Part shown: positions 8,936-16,134 of the stretch, piece by piece
Position numbering within the stretch: the stretch's first letter is position 1
How the letters are laid out: each line of letters starts with the position of its first letter
DNA from: a virus
Direction: 5' to 3' (one strand)
IMG/VR virus record: IMGVR_UViG_3300044641_003988
Coordinates: 1-22,500 of that record
DNA length: 22,500 bases
Made by a program: the position numbers and the translations under genes
The notes under the pieces: model-generated
What the model was told of the DNA's origin: nothing
The model's database searches: none
What the model saw: the letters and a program-made list of their open reading frames with translations, nothing else

Positions 8936-9391
8936 ATGACGTATACCAAAACCTACAAGGGCAAATTTAGAGTCGATAATCCCGGCAAATATAAGGGCGA
9001 TATAAGCAATATTGTTTATAGATCTCTATGGGAATTGCGATTTATGAAATGGTGCGATAAGAACCAATCCGTTGAAGAATGGGGTTCTGAGACTGTTATT
9101 GTGCCCTATATATCGCCGATTGATAGAAAAGCACATAGATATTTTGTAGACTTTTATGTTAAAGTTAGAAACAAAAATGGTAGTCTGCAGAAGTATCTAA
9201 TAGAGATTAAACCCGAGAGATTCACAAAACCTCCGGCAATACCAAAGAAAAAGACTAAACGGTTTATAGATGAAGTCTTCCAATATAGTGTAAATGACGC
9301 AAAATGGAAAGCTGCTTTTGAATTTTGTAAAGATAGAAACATGACTTTTATGATATTGACAGAAAAAGACCTAGGAATAATCAATGGCTGA
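8936..9391 (+). CDS. 4: Head completion protein gp4 (gp50/gp4 family)
   Basis: A 151-residue protein, about the length of T4 gp4 (150). It contains the recognisable family core: GKFRVDNPGKYKGD, NIVYRSLWELRFMKWCDKN, then EWGSETVIVPYISP and HRYFVDFYVKVRNKNG, with YLIEIKPERFTKPP. The spaced D, E and K residues (FVDFYVK, LIEIKPE) resemble a PD-(D/E)XK nuclease core, as noted for this family, though an enzymatic role is not established. gp4 acts at the end of DNA packaging to ready the head for the tail. It heads the plus-strand cluster and its stop overlaps the next gene's start by 8 bases. Confidence 0.9.
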   Translation: MTYTKTYKGKFRVDNPGKYKGDISNIVYRSLWELRFMKWCDKNQSVEEWGSETVIVPYISPIDRKAHRYFVDFYVKVRNKNGSLQKYLIEIKPERFTKPPAIPKKKTKRFIDEVFQYSVNDAKWKAAFEFCKDRNMTFMILTEKDLGIING

Positions 9392-9959
9392 AAACATTTT
9401 TAAAACAGTTAATATGAAAGCTGGCGATGCCCAGAAGTCATACACCTGGTATAGAAATCAGGTAAGAAACTTGGGTTCTGGTGTATCAGGGTTGCAGTTA
9501 ATACGTAACGAAACATTAACTAATAGAATAAAACCTGGCGAAATGTACTTGTTTATGTATGATCCAAAACATAAAGATACATTACCATACTACGATGCAA
9601 TGCCGTTGGTGCTTCCTTTTAGGCAATTGCCCGATGGATTTTTGGGTATTAATTTGCACTATTTGCCTTATCTAGCTAGATTCAATTTATTGGGCGCGCT
9701 CAATAATTTGGCAACAGATAAGAATATGAATGAAAAAACACGAATACAAATTTCGTGGCAAATATTAAACGGTTCAACAAAATATCTAGCTGCAACTGCG
9801 TGTGTGAAGCATTATCTAAACGATCATTTAAGAACAAGATTTTTAAAAATAGACTATCAAGATTGGGTAACAGCAGCAATGTTGCCAGTTGAAAACTTCA
9901 AGAAGGCAAAGAAAGAAGTTGTATGGCAAGACACAAAAAACAAATACAAGTGGTATTAA
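9384..9959 (+). CDS. 2: Probable DNA end protector, gp2-like
   Basis: A 191-residue protein next to gp4, as T4 gene 2 is. Recognisable blocks are PGEMYLFMYDPKHKDTLPYY, PLVLPFRQLPDGFLGINLHY, and DHLRTRFLKIDYQDWVTAAM followed by LPVENFKKAKKEVVW. The YDPKHKDTLPYYD and GFLGINLHYLP blocks are what I associate with proteins annotated as DNA end protector in T4-like phages. T4 gp2 is longer (274). In T4 gp2 binds packaged DNA ends and shields them from RecBCD. The neighbour supports this, but the name rests on remembered motifs, so it is moderate. The gene is sandwiched without gaps between gp4 and the tube protein (TAA directly followed by ATG). Confidence 0.55.
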   Translation: MAENIFKTVNMKAGDAQKSYTWYRNQVRNLGSGVSGLQLIRNETLTNRIKPGEMYLFMYDPKHKDTLPYYDAMPLVLPFRQLPDGFLGINLHYLPYLARFNLLGALNNLATDKNMNEKTRIQISWQILNGSTKYLAATACVKHYLNDHLRTRFLKIDYQDWVTAAMLPVENFKKAKKEVVWQDTKNKYKWY

Positions 9960-10691
9960 ATGGCTAATTATTTTTCCTTAAAGAATTTTCAAGCAGAAGT
10001 ACGATCTCGAGGATTATCAAAACCAAATAGGTTTGAAATAATTTTTCCGCCGCCATTGGCAATGATCAATAAATTTGTAGATATAAAACCAGTTTTATTA
10101 TATTGCGAATCTACAAGTTTGCCACCGCAAAACATAAGCGTAAAAACTCAAAGAATTTATGGCCCGGGTTATCCTAGACCAGTAGGCACCGACTACGGTG
10201 GCGATGGTATTACTATGACCTTTTTGCTAGATCAACCCATGGATATACGCGCATTTTTTGATCTGTGGCTTTCTAGTATAGTAGACCCAAACCAATTTTT
10301 TGTTAATTATCAATCTAACTATGTTGTACCTATAAAGATAAACCAGCTTAATATGCAAGATCAGATTGTATATTCTGCTACTTTAGAAGATGCGTTTCCT
10401 CGTAGTGTTTCGTTATTGGAATTAAATCAAGGCAATCAAAATAGCGTACATAAATTAAGTGTGACATTTGTTTATAGGCGCTGGAGACCCGAACATAGAT
10501 TGACTGATACTTTGCAAAGTAATATGTCATCATCCAGAAACAATCCATTGCTTATTAAACCTGAAACAGAAACGTATCAAGGTGCCAAAGTTAATCTTGT
10601 AAGAGATGGATGGCGAGATTTACAAGACGACAACCCCCTTGCCTGGGGATATTTGTTTAACCCAGTAAGTCGCGACACAACTAGAAATTAA
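9960..10691 (+). CDS. Tail-tube-fold protein (gp54 tube initiator or gp19-like)
   Basis: A 243-residue protein with the tail-tube pattern. The N-terminus has KNFQAEVRSRGLSKPNRFEI. The middle has the conserved turn YGPGYPRPVGTDYGG, then TMTFLLDQPMDIRAFFDLWL. The end of the fold is DAFPRSVSLLELNQGNQNSV then LSVTFVYRRW. A C-terminal extension of about 55 residues follows. The fold is shared by gp19 (major tube), gp48 and gp54. Because it sits among hub genes next to the tape measure and not next to the sheath or portal, I favour gp54, the tube initiator. gp19 cannot be excluded without seeing the rest of the genome. Confidence 0.65.
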   Translation: MANYFSLKNFQAEVRSRGLSKPNRFEIIFPPPLAMINKFVDIKPVLLYCESTSLPPQNISVKTQRIYGPGYPRPVGTDYGGDGITMTFLLDQPMDIRAFFDLWLSSIVDPNQFFVNYQSNYVVPIKINQLNMQDQIVYSATLEDAFPRSVSLLELNQGNQNSVHKLSVTFVYRRWRPEHRLTDTLQSNMSSSRNNPLLIKPETETYQGAKVNLVRDGWRDLQDDNPLAWGYLFNPVSRDTTRN

Positions 10692-10704
10692 GGAAATATA
10701 AATT

Positions 10705-11397
10705 ATGTCATTGCCAAAATTGGAAACACCAATCTATGAATTGGTTCTGCCCTCAACCGGAGAAAAGATAAAATATAGACCATTTCTTGTACGTGAATAC
10801 AAGATACTATTAACCACATTAGATTCTGATAGTGAAGAAATACATCGTGTAATTACAGAATTAGTTGATGTGTGTACGTTTAAAAAATTAAAGATAGACA
10901 CTCTTGCAAATTTTGATATCGAATATATCTTTTTAAATATGCGAGCTAAGTCAGTTGGTGAAGTTGCTAATATAACAGTAAAATGCACAAACTGCGAAAA
11001 CAAGATAGATGCGGAAATGGATCTTACAAAGGCAACAATCGAAAGATCAGCCGACCACACGCAACGAATACTTATTACAGATACAATAGGTATAGAAATG
11101 CGTTATCCAAAATTTGAAGAAATGATAGAAATATATCAAAACTTTAAATCTGATAAGATTGTAGAAATGTTGTGTTCATGTATTAGTACAGTTTTTACCG
11201 AAGAAGAATTGTATAATGATTATACAAATGAAGAACTAATAGAATTTGTAAATTCATTCTCAAAAGAACAGTTTGAGAAGTTAGAACAATTCTTTTTGAC
11301 TATGCCAAAGGTTGTACAGCATATAGAAAAAGATTGTGATAAATGCGGCACACATAATAATATTAAATTGGAGGGTCTCCAAAATTTTTTCGTCTAA
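10705..11397 (+). CDS. 26: Baseplate hub assembly protein gp26 (T4 baseplate family)
   Basis: A 230-residue protein with the T4 gp26 signature. The N-terminus is LPKLETPIYELVLPSTGEKI followed by YRPFLVREYKILL. A CxxC pair (VKCTNCENKID) and a second (KDCDKCGTHNN in sense; C211 and C214 region) suggest a zinc knuckle. T4 gp26 is 208 residues and needed for hub assembly. A clear Shine-Dalgarno (AAGGA) precedes the ATG. The 3' end holds two overlapping -1 slippery heptamers and a short read-on frame, so this is probably the unshifted product of a frameshift pair that chaperones the tape measure. Confidence 0.8.
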   Translation: MSLPKLETPIYELVLPSTGEKIKYRPFLVREYKILLTTLDSDSEEIHRVITELVDVCTFKKLKIDTLANFDIEYIFLNMRAKSVGEVANITVKCTNCENKIDAEMDLTKATIERSADHTQRILITDTIGIEMRYPKFEEMIEIYQNFKSDKIVEMLCSCISTVFTEEELYNDYTNEELIEFVNSFSKEQFEKLEQFFLTMPKVVQHIEKDCDKCGTHNNIKLEGLQNFFV

Positions 11398-11585
11398 CTC
11401 TTTCCCATGAAGGTTTACTTAATTATTTTCAATTAAATTTTTCGTTAATGCAGAATCACAAATACTCATTAACTGAAATAGAAAATATGATACCGTGGGA
11501 AAGAGATATATACGTTACTATGTTGATTAATCATATGAATGAAGAAAATGAGAGATTGAAACAAAAGAAATCACTTAAGAGATAA
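11367..11585 (+). CDS. Small tape-measure-chaperone-like frame, read by -1 shift from gp26 (gp51 position)
   Basis: This is the -1 frame relative to gp26, open from 11367 (TAA just before it at 11364) to TAA at 11583-11585. There is no gene-like start: the first in-frame ATG (11448) would give only 45 residues and has no Shine-Dalgarno. Entered by slippage at 11382-11391 it extends gp26 by 64 residues to about 293. The extension contains HEGLLNYFQLNFSLMQNH, KYSLTEIENMIPWERDIYVT and then MLINHMNEENERLKQ. The IPWERDIYVTMLI motif is what I recognise from the small protein between gp26 and the tape measure of T4-like phages. It sits 4 bases before the tape-measure ATG, exactly like the T part of lambda G/GT. 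Confidence 0.7.
   Translation: MGGSPKFFRLTLSHEGLLNYFQLNFSLMQNHKYSLTEIENMIPWERDIYVTMLINHMNEENERLKQKKSLKR
11382..11391 (+). promoter_or_regulatory. Predicted programmed -1 ribosomal frameshift site
   Basis: In the gp26 frame the codons read CAA AAT TTT TTC GTC TAA. This gives two overlapping X-XXY-YYZ heptamers, A-AAT-TTT and T-TTT-TTC, both in the correct phase, six to ten bases before the gp26 stop. An internal Shine-Dalgarno-like GGAGGG at 11370-11375 lies about 10 bases upstream of the second heptamer, a spacing known to stimulate -1 shifting in dnaX. The -1 frame then stays open to 11585. No strong downstream pseudoknot is obvious, only an AT-rich hairpin. Confidence 0.65.
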
Positions 11586-11588
11586 TAA

Positions 11589-13163
11589 ATGGCACTACCA
11601 CAATTACAAAGCACCGCCGAGGGAAGACAATTCTTAGATTTGATGAAAGATCAAAAAGAAAATATTGTTTCTCAAACTAAGATAATGCAGTCTATCTCAG
11701 GATCAATCATTCGCCAAGGCAGAGAGGCAACAGAATTACGTAAAGAAATAGCAAATCTTCGTAAGGGGTTTGTCACAGGCAAATCTAGTAATTCTGAAGA
11801 TATTAAAAAATACTTTGCTGTCAATAAAAAAGACGCGCCCGCAGAAAAAGAAAAAGCATCGGATAAAGGATTTTTTAAAAATGCGCTAGGTAAAATTTTT
11901 GGTCCGTCAGCATATCAACAAAAAATGCTAGATGATACTAAAATTATACGTATGTTAACAGATACACAAACATTAGATATTGCCTTTATTAGAAAGTCAT
12001 ATGAAGAAGAAACTAAGAAAAAAGACAGAGAATTGCTCGCAGAAGCCATTGCAAGTAAAATTAATATGTCTAGCAGTGAAGGTGGAATGGGGGAATTGTT
12101 TGCCGGATTACTCGCAGGCATTGTGGCTGGGTTAGCAACACTTGGCAGAGGTATAGTATCAAGCTTAGTTACTGCAATGGAGCAAATTGTTTCTAAGATA
12201 GCGCAGATGGCGTCTGCATTGGGTCGTGCTATTGGTGCAATACCTGGTGGGGGAGGCATGGGTCCGATGTTAGGTAATTTGGGTGGTGCGCTGATGGCCA
12301 GCCGCCACCCTGTGGCAATGGCGATAGGGGCGGCAATTAGCGCGGCGGTAGCAATGACGCCAAGTGAAGAAACCGAAGCTGAAAAAGCGTCCAAAGCATA
12401 CAAACAAGATTATAACAGTAATTATGACGAGTTAATTAAAGACAGTAAAAATAAAGTAACAGCTGAGCAATATAAATTCTTAGAATCAAGTATGTCCGAA
12501 AAAGACAAAGCTGCAATAGAAAATGCAGGTCCCCCTGGTTCAATGGAGCAGATACAAGCAATGCGCGAATATGTTGACACACATAACAAGGTATTTGCGG
12601 ATGATAAAAAATTGCTTGAAAAAATGAACGATATTAAGACTGATGTTTTGCAACAGCAACACGCAAAGTATAATCTTGAAGCTGGTAAGACTTCAACGGG
12701 CGAAGATTACGACTATTTAAATTACGCAGATCAAAAGAAAAAAATTGATAATGCTGTATCAGAGTCAACATCTATATTTGATTCTATGACTGAAGGGGCG
12801 GCAACTCTAGGCAACAAAATGAAAGATTTTCTTACTGAATTCGATTTTAGGGGCCATGTCGATCCAGAGGCTAAAAATTTCTTAAACAACTTGGGAAAAC
12901 TTAAATTGAGTAATGGTGAAGAATTGAATCTGTTGCCAGGATTAGGCGATTCGTTAGAAACAGTACTTAAAAATGCTGGAATAGTTCATGGATCTTTAGC
13001 AGATTCATTAGAAAATCAAGGTGGCGGTAGTGTTAATGTAAACACAGTAAATCAAACAAGTATGACTAGTGGCGGACAATCATCTATAAACTATCAATCT
13101 GCAAATTCAAATAATGATAGCGAAGTCTGGAAAGAGTATGTTCGTAGCAGAGGTATATATTAA
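11589..13163 (+). CDS. 29: Tail tape measure protein (gp29-like)
   Basis: A 524-residue protein (T4 gp29 is 590), directly after the hub/chaperone genes. The N-terminal 75 residues are helical and coiled-coil-like (MKDQKENIVSQTKIMQSI, then EATELRKEIANLRKGF). About 165-260 is a long hydrophobic Gly/Ala-rich section (LFAGLLAGIVAGLATLGRGI, later VAMAIGAAISAAVAM) typical of the membrane-active part of tape measures. The rest is charged and helical, ending in a Ser/Asn/Gly-rich tail (about 480-510). At 1.5 angstroms per residue the length suits a tail of roughly 75-80 nm, which is arithmetic, not measurement. Context makes tape measure the best call. Confidence 0.72.
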   Translation: MALPQLQSTAEGRQFLDLMKDQKENIVSQTKIMQSISGSIIRQGREATELRKEIANLRKGFVTGKSSNSEDIKKYFAVNKKDAPAEKEKASDKGFFKNALGKIFGPSAYQQKMLDDTKIIRMLTDTQTLDIAFIRKSYEEETKKKDRELLAEAIASKINMSSSEGGMGELFAGLLAGIVAGLATLGRGIVSSLVTAMEQIVSKIAQMASALGRAIGAIPGGGGMGPMLGNLGGALMASRHPVAMAIGAAISAAVAMTPSEETEAEKASKAYKQDYNSNYDELIKDSKNKVTAEQYKFLESSMSEKDKAAIENAGPPGSMEQIQAMREYVDTHNKVFADDKKLLEKMNDIKTDVLQQQHAKYNLEAGKTSTGEDYDYLNYADQKKKIDNAVSESTSIFDSMTEGAATLGNKMKDFLTEFDFRGHVDPEAKNFLNNLGKLKLSNGEELNLLPGLGDSLETVLKNAGIVHGSLADSLENQGGGSVNVNTVNQTSMTSGGQSSINYQSANSNNDSEVWKEYVRSRGIY

Positions 13164-13174
13164 TACATGGAAAA

Positions 13175-13191
13175 CCTGGGACTTGCCCAGG
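13175..13191 (-). terminator. Terminator hairpin for the gp32 transcript
   Basis: A 6-bp GC-rich stem (CCTGGG / CCCAGG) with a 5-base loop lies between the converging tape-measure and gp32 genes. On the minus strand it is followed at once by TTTT, so it should end the minus-strand gp32 transcript. On the plus strand only CTT follows, so it is at best a weak terminator for the tape-measure transcript. Confidence 0.6.
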
Positions 13192-13212
13192 CTTCAAATT
13201 AGATTTAACTAA

Positions 13213-14142
13213 TTAATCTTCAGCTAATTTAGCGAAGTAGGATAACGATTCTTCGTCATCGTCAAAGTCGATATCTTTAGGAGGCGCTTTAACTGGCGCC
13301 TTTTCTACGACTGGTCGATTTGCTTTAGGTGCAGACTCAACTTGTTCATTTAAGTCTGTTTCGTCAGCACGCTTGCCTGGTGCAGTACCACCTGCTAGTC
13401 CCATGACCATAACAAATTTCTTTTTCAATTCGTCATAAGATTTAAAGTGTTTCTCATCTAAGAACTGTGTCAAAGAATGTTGCTTACCCCAGATGCTTTC
13501 GATGATAGAATCATCTTCAGAGATAGCACTTGCAGCTTCGAACTCAGACTTATCATAATTACGATAGCCTTCAACATTGCGAATCTTCAACTTGAAGTTT
13601 GCGCCTGTATCAAAGTCAAATACATTGACTGGCTTTTCGTCTTGAAACTGAGGTTCAGCCATATCTTTAATTTTATCAAAGATTTTCTTACCGAATTTAT
13701 AAAGGAATACTTTACCTTCATTTTCGGGATGTGCTGGGTCTTTAATTACTAAGATGTTAGTAATGTAACTTAGCTTGCGCTTTTGTTTACGAGCAATTTC
13801 TTTATTTGCTTCTGAGCCTGAATTCCAGAGTTCTGTGTTGTACTCCGAAACAGGATCTGCTTTACCCAATGTGGTCAAAGAATTCTCGATGTACCATTTA
13901 CCACCTGGGCCTTGGAATCCGTGATTCCAAACGCGAACCCAAGGTAGATCTTCGCCTTGAGGTGTCGGCAAGAATCGAATAACAGCATAGCCGTTACCTG
14001 CCTTGTCTACTTCCGGAGACCAGTAACGATCATCCGCGCCTCGAGATTCCGATTGGGGGTTTGCGATCTTTTCTACCTCTTTCATGAGGCTGTCAAATCC
14101 GCCGCGGGATTTTCTAAGATCAGATAGTGAGTTGATTGCCAT
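13213..14142 (-). CDS. 32: Single-stranded DNA-binding protein gp32
   Basis: A 309-residue protein (T4 gp32 is 301) that coats ssDNA in replication and recombination. It has the three gp32 parts. The basic N-terminus (SLSDLRKSRGGFDSLMKE) serves cooperativity. The OB core includes YWSPEVDKAGNGYAVIRFLP, FQGPGGKWYIENSLTTLGK, then KRKLSYITNILVIKDP and KFGKKIFDKI. The tail (about 255-309) is Ala/Pro/Lys-rich and ends strongly acidic (DIDFDDDEESLSYF); in T4 the acidic tail binds gp59. There is no cysteine in the protein, so the T4 zinc site (His/Cys3) is absent. A good Shine-Dalgarno (AAGGA) precedes the ATG. The order gp33-gp59-gp32 matches T4. Confidence 0.95.
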   Translation of the reverse strand: MAINSLSDLRKSRGGFDSLMKEVEKIANPQSESRGADDRYWSPEVDKAGNGYAVIRFLPTPQGEDLPWVRVWNHGFQGPGGKWYIENSLTTLGKADPVSEYNTELWNSGSEANKEIARKQKRKLSYITNILVIKDPAHPENEGKVFLYKFGKKIFDKIKDMAEPQFQDEKPVNVFDFDTGANFKLKIRNVEGYRNYDKSEFEAASAISEDDSIIESIWGKQHSLTQFLDEKHFKSYDELKKKFVMVMGLAGGTAPGKRADETDLNEQVESAPKANRPVVEKAPVKAPPKDIDFDDDEESLSYFAKLAED

Positions 14143-14186
14143 AATATTTCCTTTTCGTATTTACGGTGTATAAAAGTATGTTTGTA

Positions 14187-14381
14187 TTAACGTCGTTTAA
14201 TTTTAATATAATTCGCATATTCATAATCAAAGTCATCTTCAGTATCATCCAATTTTTTAGATGATGCTATATTATATATAAGTTTCTTATGCTTGTCAAT
14301 AGCAGTTTTCTTAGATATATTCTTTATTTTGCCTTCTCGGTAGTCATAATCGGAAGACAAATTTCGTTTTTTAATACTCAT
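14187..14381 (-). CDS. Small hypothetical protein, highly charged
   Basis: A 64-residue protein I do not recognise. It is rich in lysine, with a central KNISKKTAIDKHKK stretch, then a short acidic patch (DDTEDDFDYE) and a basic end (IKIKRR). There are no cysteines and no membrane segment. It lies between gp32 and the coiled-coil protein in the same direction with short gaps, so it is co-transcribed with replication genes. The basic character would allow nucleic-acid binding, but this is only inference. No strong ribosome-binding site is visible next to the ATG, so the start is not certain. Confidence 0.5.
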   Translation of the reverse strand: MSIKKRNLSSDYDYREGKIKNISKKTAIDKHKKLIYNIASSKKLDDTEDDFDYEYANYIKIKRR

Positions 14382-14407
14382 ATTAAAAAGTGAGGTTCCT
14401 TTTACCT

Positions 14408-14629
14408 TTATGTTTCGTCATTCTTATTTGAATGCACTACAATGTACGGCCAATGTGAAATTTTCTTCGTTAATTCGGCTTGGTTGTACGCCATCTTCAT
14501 TAAATATCTCTGTGTCTCTTTTAGAGACTCAATTGTATTACCTAGTAATTCTCGAGTAACCAATAATTCTTTTTCAAGAGTTTGAATCTTCTGTGTTGTT
14601 ATGTCCAACTCTTCGTCTAAATATTGCAT
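14408..14629 (-). CDS. Small coiled-coil protein overlapping gp59
   Basis: I choose ATG 14629 (73 residues, MQYLDEELD) because AGGGA lies about 9 bases before it; the frame could begin at TTG 14647 but that has no such signal. Residues 3-45 form a heptad-like helix (TTQKIQTLEKELLVTRELL, then NTIESLKETQRYLMKMAYNQ), followed by a short C-terminal motif (HWPYIVVH). I recall similar small proteins beside gp59/gp32 in marine T4-like phages, but know no function. Its 5' end overlaps the end of gp59 by about 56 bases in another frame, implying translational coupling. Confidence 0.65.
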   Translation of the reverse strand: MQYLDEELDITTQKIQTLEKELLVTRELLGNTIESLKETQRYLMKMAYNQAELTKKISHWPYIVVHSNKNDET

Positions 14630-15197
14630 CGAATTTTTCCCTATCAAACTTTAAAAACGGTTTGTATTTTCTGATTAGCCTTGAGATATCTGGCCACATA
14701 ATTTTGTCTTGTATTTCAGAATCAAATGTGTCTAGATACGGGCGTATTTTTTCGAGAATAACTAGAGTCTCTAAACTGATAGTTTTTCTAAGAAATGCTT
14801 TTATTATATATGGATGATATGCTTTTGTGATTTTAAAAGAATCATCGAAAGTTAGCCCCTCTGAGTCTAATTCTTCAATCAATCGATCAATATCATTAGT
14901 AAAGATGTATGTTAAACTCTCTACTCGCTTTTTCCAATCTGTATATCTTTGATTTGCCTCTGAGTCAAACATCCCGCCCCAGCGATCGCCAGACACGAAG
15001 TTGGCTATTAAGAAGTTAGCTACTTCTTCGTCAGAGTAGGTTTTAGAAACTTTTTTAATGGAGAACAAATCTTTTCTCTTCGCAAAAGCCTGACGACTTG
15101 CTCTTACTCTTCCGCGCTGTTGAATCGCATCATAATTTTCTGTAGTGAAATGTAACTTTAATGCTAAGTACATTTTATACACTGAATATTCGTCCAT
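14574..15197 (-). CDS. 59: Helicase loader gp59
   Basis: About 207 residues from ATG 15197 (MDEYSVYKMYLALKLHF); a GTG at 15203 overlapping the gp33 stop is the alternative. T4 gp59 is 217 residues, loads the gp41 helicase on gp32-coated forks and helps replication restart. The SVYKMYLALKLHF start parallels SVYKLYLMIKQHM of T4, and features such as EEVANFLIANFVSGDRWGG, YHPYIIKAFLRKTISLETL and the tail FLKFDREKFDAIF align in layout with the all-helical gp59 fold. Gene order gp33-gp59-gp32 is as in T4. Confidence 0.88.
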   Translation of the reverse strand: MDEYSVYKMYLALKLHFTTENYDAIQQRGRVRASRQAFAKRKDLFSIKKVSKTYSDEEVANFLIANFVSGDRWGGMFDSEANQRYTDWKKRVESLTYIFTNDIDRLIEELDSEGLTFDDSFKITKAYHPYIIKAFLRKTISLETLVILEKIRPYLDTFDSEIQDKIMWPDISRLIRKYKPFLKFDREKFDAIFRRRVGHNNTEDSNS

Positions 15198-15199
15198 AA

Positions 15200-15466
15200 T
15201 CACAATGGTAATTTTCCTCGTTTTTTCAAATAATTTTGATCTTCAGCCTCTGATTGAATCTTATCTTTTAGTGACTGATTAATCAATTTAGACACAGACT
15301 CGACGTCAATGTCTACTTCATTGCAATACTGTATAACAGCATCCATATAACCGATCTTTTCTCTAAACACTCGTTCTTCAATGTGTAGTGAGAATTCATT
15401 AGGTGATCTAAATTTTTTAGTAATGATCAAACTATCAGTTAAAATATATTGTACTTCTTCGTTCAT
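15200..15466 (-). CDS. 33: Late transcription co-activator gp33
   Basis: An 88-residue protein, shorter than T4 gp33 (112). It has the core pattern KKFRSPNEFSLHIEERVF, then KIGYMDAVIQYCNEVDIDVE and SVSKLINQSLKDKIQSEAE, ending LKKRGKLPL, which I recognise from gp33 of T4-like phages. gp33 bridges RNA polymerase (beta flap) and the gp45 sliding clamp for late transcription. Whether the short C-terminus holds the clamp-binding motif I cannot tell. Its ATG overlaps the stop of the bilin reductase gene by 4 bases (ATGA), tying it to the pigment genes upstream. Confidence 0.85.
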   Translation of the reverse strand: MNEEVQYILTDSLIITKKFRSPNEFSLHIEERVFREKIGYMDAVIQYCNEVDIDVESVSKLINQSLKDKIQSEAEDQNYLKKRGKLPL

Positions 15467-16134
15467 TGTGTTTCCGGGAAAAGAACCTCATCCATAAAAT
15501 TCATAAACACATCTCTATCTACTCCGAAGTTAATCATCATTGCAGGTGTATGTGGATTTAATTTTTGGTTCTTACAGTAATTGTTGTGTGCTTCTTTATA
15601 ATCGTCTTTTGACTCTATACCTACATTATATAGGTAATAGTCTAGATTGTCAATAACTGTAGATGCTAGTTGATCAAATTCTTCTTGAGTTTGAATGTTT
15701 CCCGCTGCTAACATATTTGGACTGAAAATACGCTTAGCCCAATCGGGCAATTCTCTTGGTTTGTTCCAAGTAATTTTTGACATCTTATCCTGATACCAAT
15801 CATATGTTTTCGAATCACCAGTATGTGAGAAATCGTGGAATGCACCTGTAATTTTGTTTTGTCCGCATACTATGTCAAATCCAAAAATAGGATCTGGGGA
15901 ATTATGATGCGGGAAGATACACATATGCATGACCCACATCTTTTTATGTTTCGTAGCATCAACAATCTCAATGTGTGCTCTGCGAAATTTGTCAGACGTC
16001 CAAATATAGTTTTCCCAGGTAAAATTATCAGACTCATGCCTGTATTCTGGTTTTAGATCTTCTGGTGTGTATGACTCTAATTTTTTAATAATATCTTTTG
16101 CAAGCTTATTCGCTTGTGGCCACACTTCAATCAT
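15463..16134 (-). CDS. Ferredoxin-dependent bilin reductase, PcyA/PcyX type
   Basis: A 223-residue enzyme of the family that reduces biliverdin IXalpha to phycobilins with electrons from ferredoxin. Aligning by eye with Synechocystis PcyA: KFRRAHIEI matches its QFRKMHLEL block, VMHMCIFP its LHCVMFP block, FGFDIVCG its FGCDIVAG block, and RELPDWAKRIFS its RELPPWGEIFS block. This puts Glu56, His70 and Asp87 at the PcyA Glu76-His88-Asp105 triad, so all three catalytic residues appear present. The protein is shorter than cyanobacterial PcyA (about 250). Product could be phycocyanobilin (PcyA) or phycoerythrobilin (phage PcyX). The gene overlaps heme oxygenase by 8 bases and gp33 by 4. Confidence 0.88.
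   Translation of the reverse strand: MIEVWPQANKLAKDIIKKLESYTPEDLKPEYRHESDNFTWENYIWTSDKFRRAHIEIVDATKHKKMWVMHMCIFPHHNSPDPIFGFDIVCGQNKITGAFHDFSHTGDSKTYDWYQDKMSKITWNKPRELPDWAKRIFSPNMLAAGNIQTQEEFDQLASTVIDNLDYYLYNVGIESKDDYKEAHNNYCKNQKLNPHTPAMMINFGVDRDVFMNFMDEVLFPETQ

Noticed and set aside
8893-8949. A longer gp48 start at TTG 8949
   Set aside because: It is upstream of the TATAAATA late promoter and would overlap the divergent gp4 start; ATG 8892 fits the promoter.
9154-9384. Minus-strand frame opposite gp4
   Set aside because: Shadow of the conserved gp4 reading frame.
11915-12403. A 162-residue minus-strand frame rich in Ala, Ile and Pro
   Set aside because: It is antisense to the Gly/Ala-rich part of the tape measure; its composition is explained by that, and it has no start signal.
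14630-14647. A longer start (TTG 14647) for the coiled-coil protein
   Set aside because: ATG 14629 has AGGGA at good spacing; the TTG has none.
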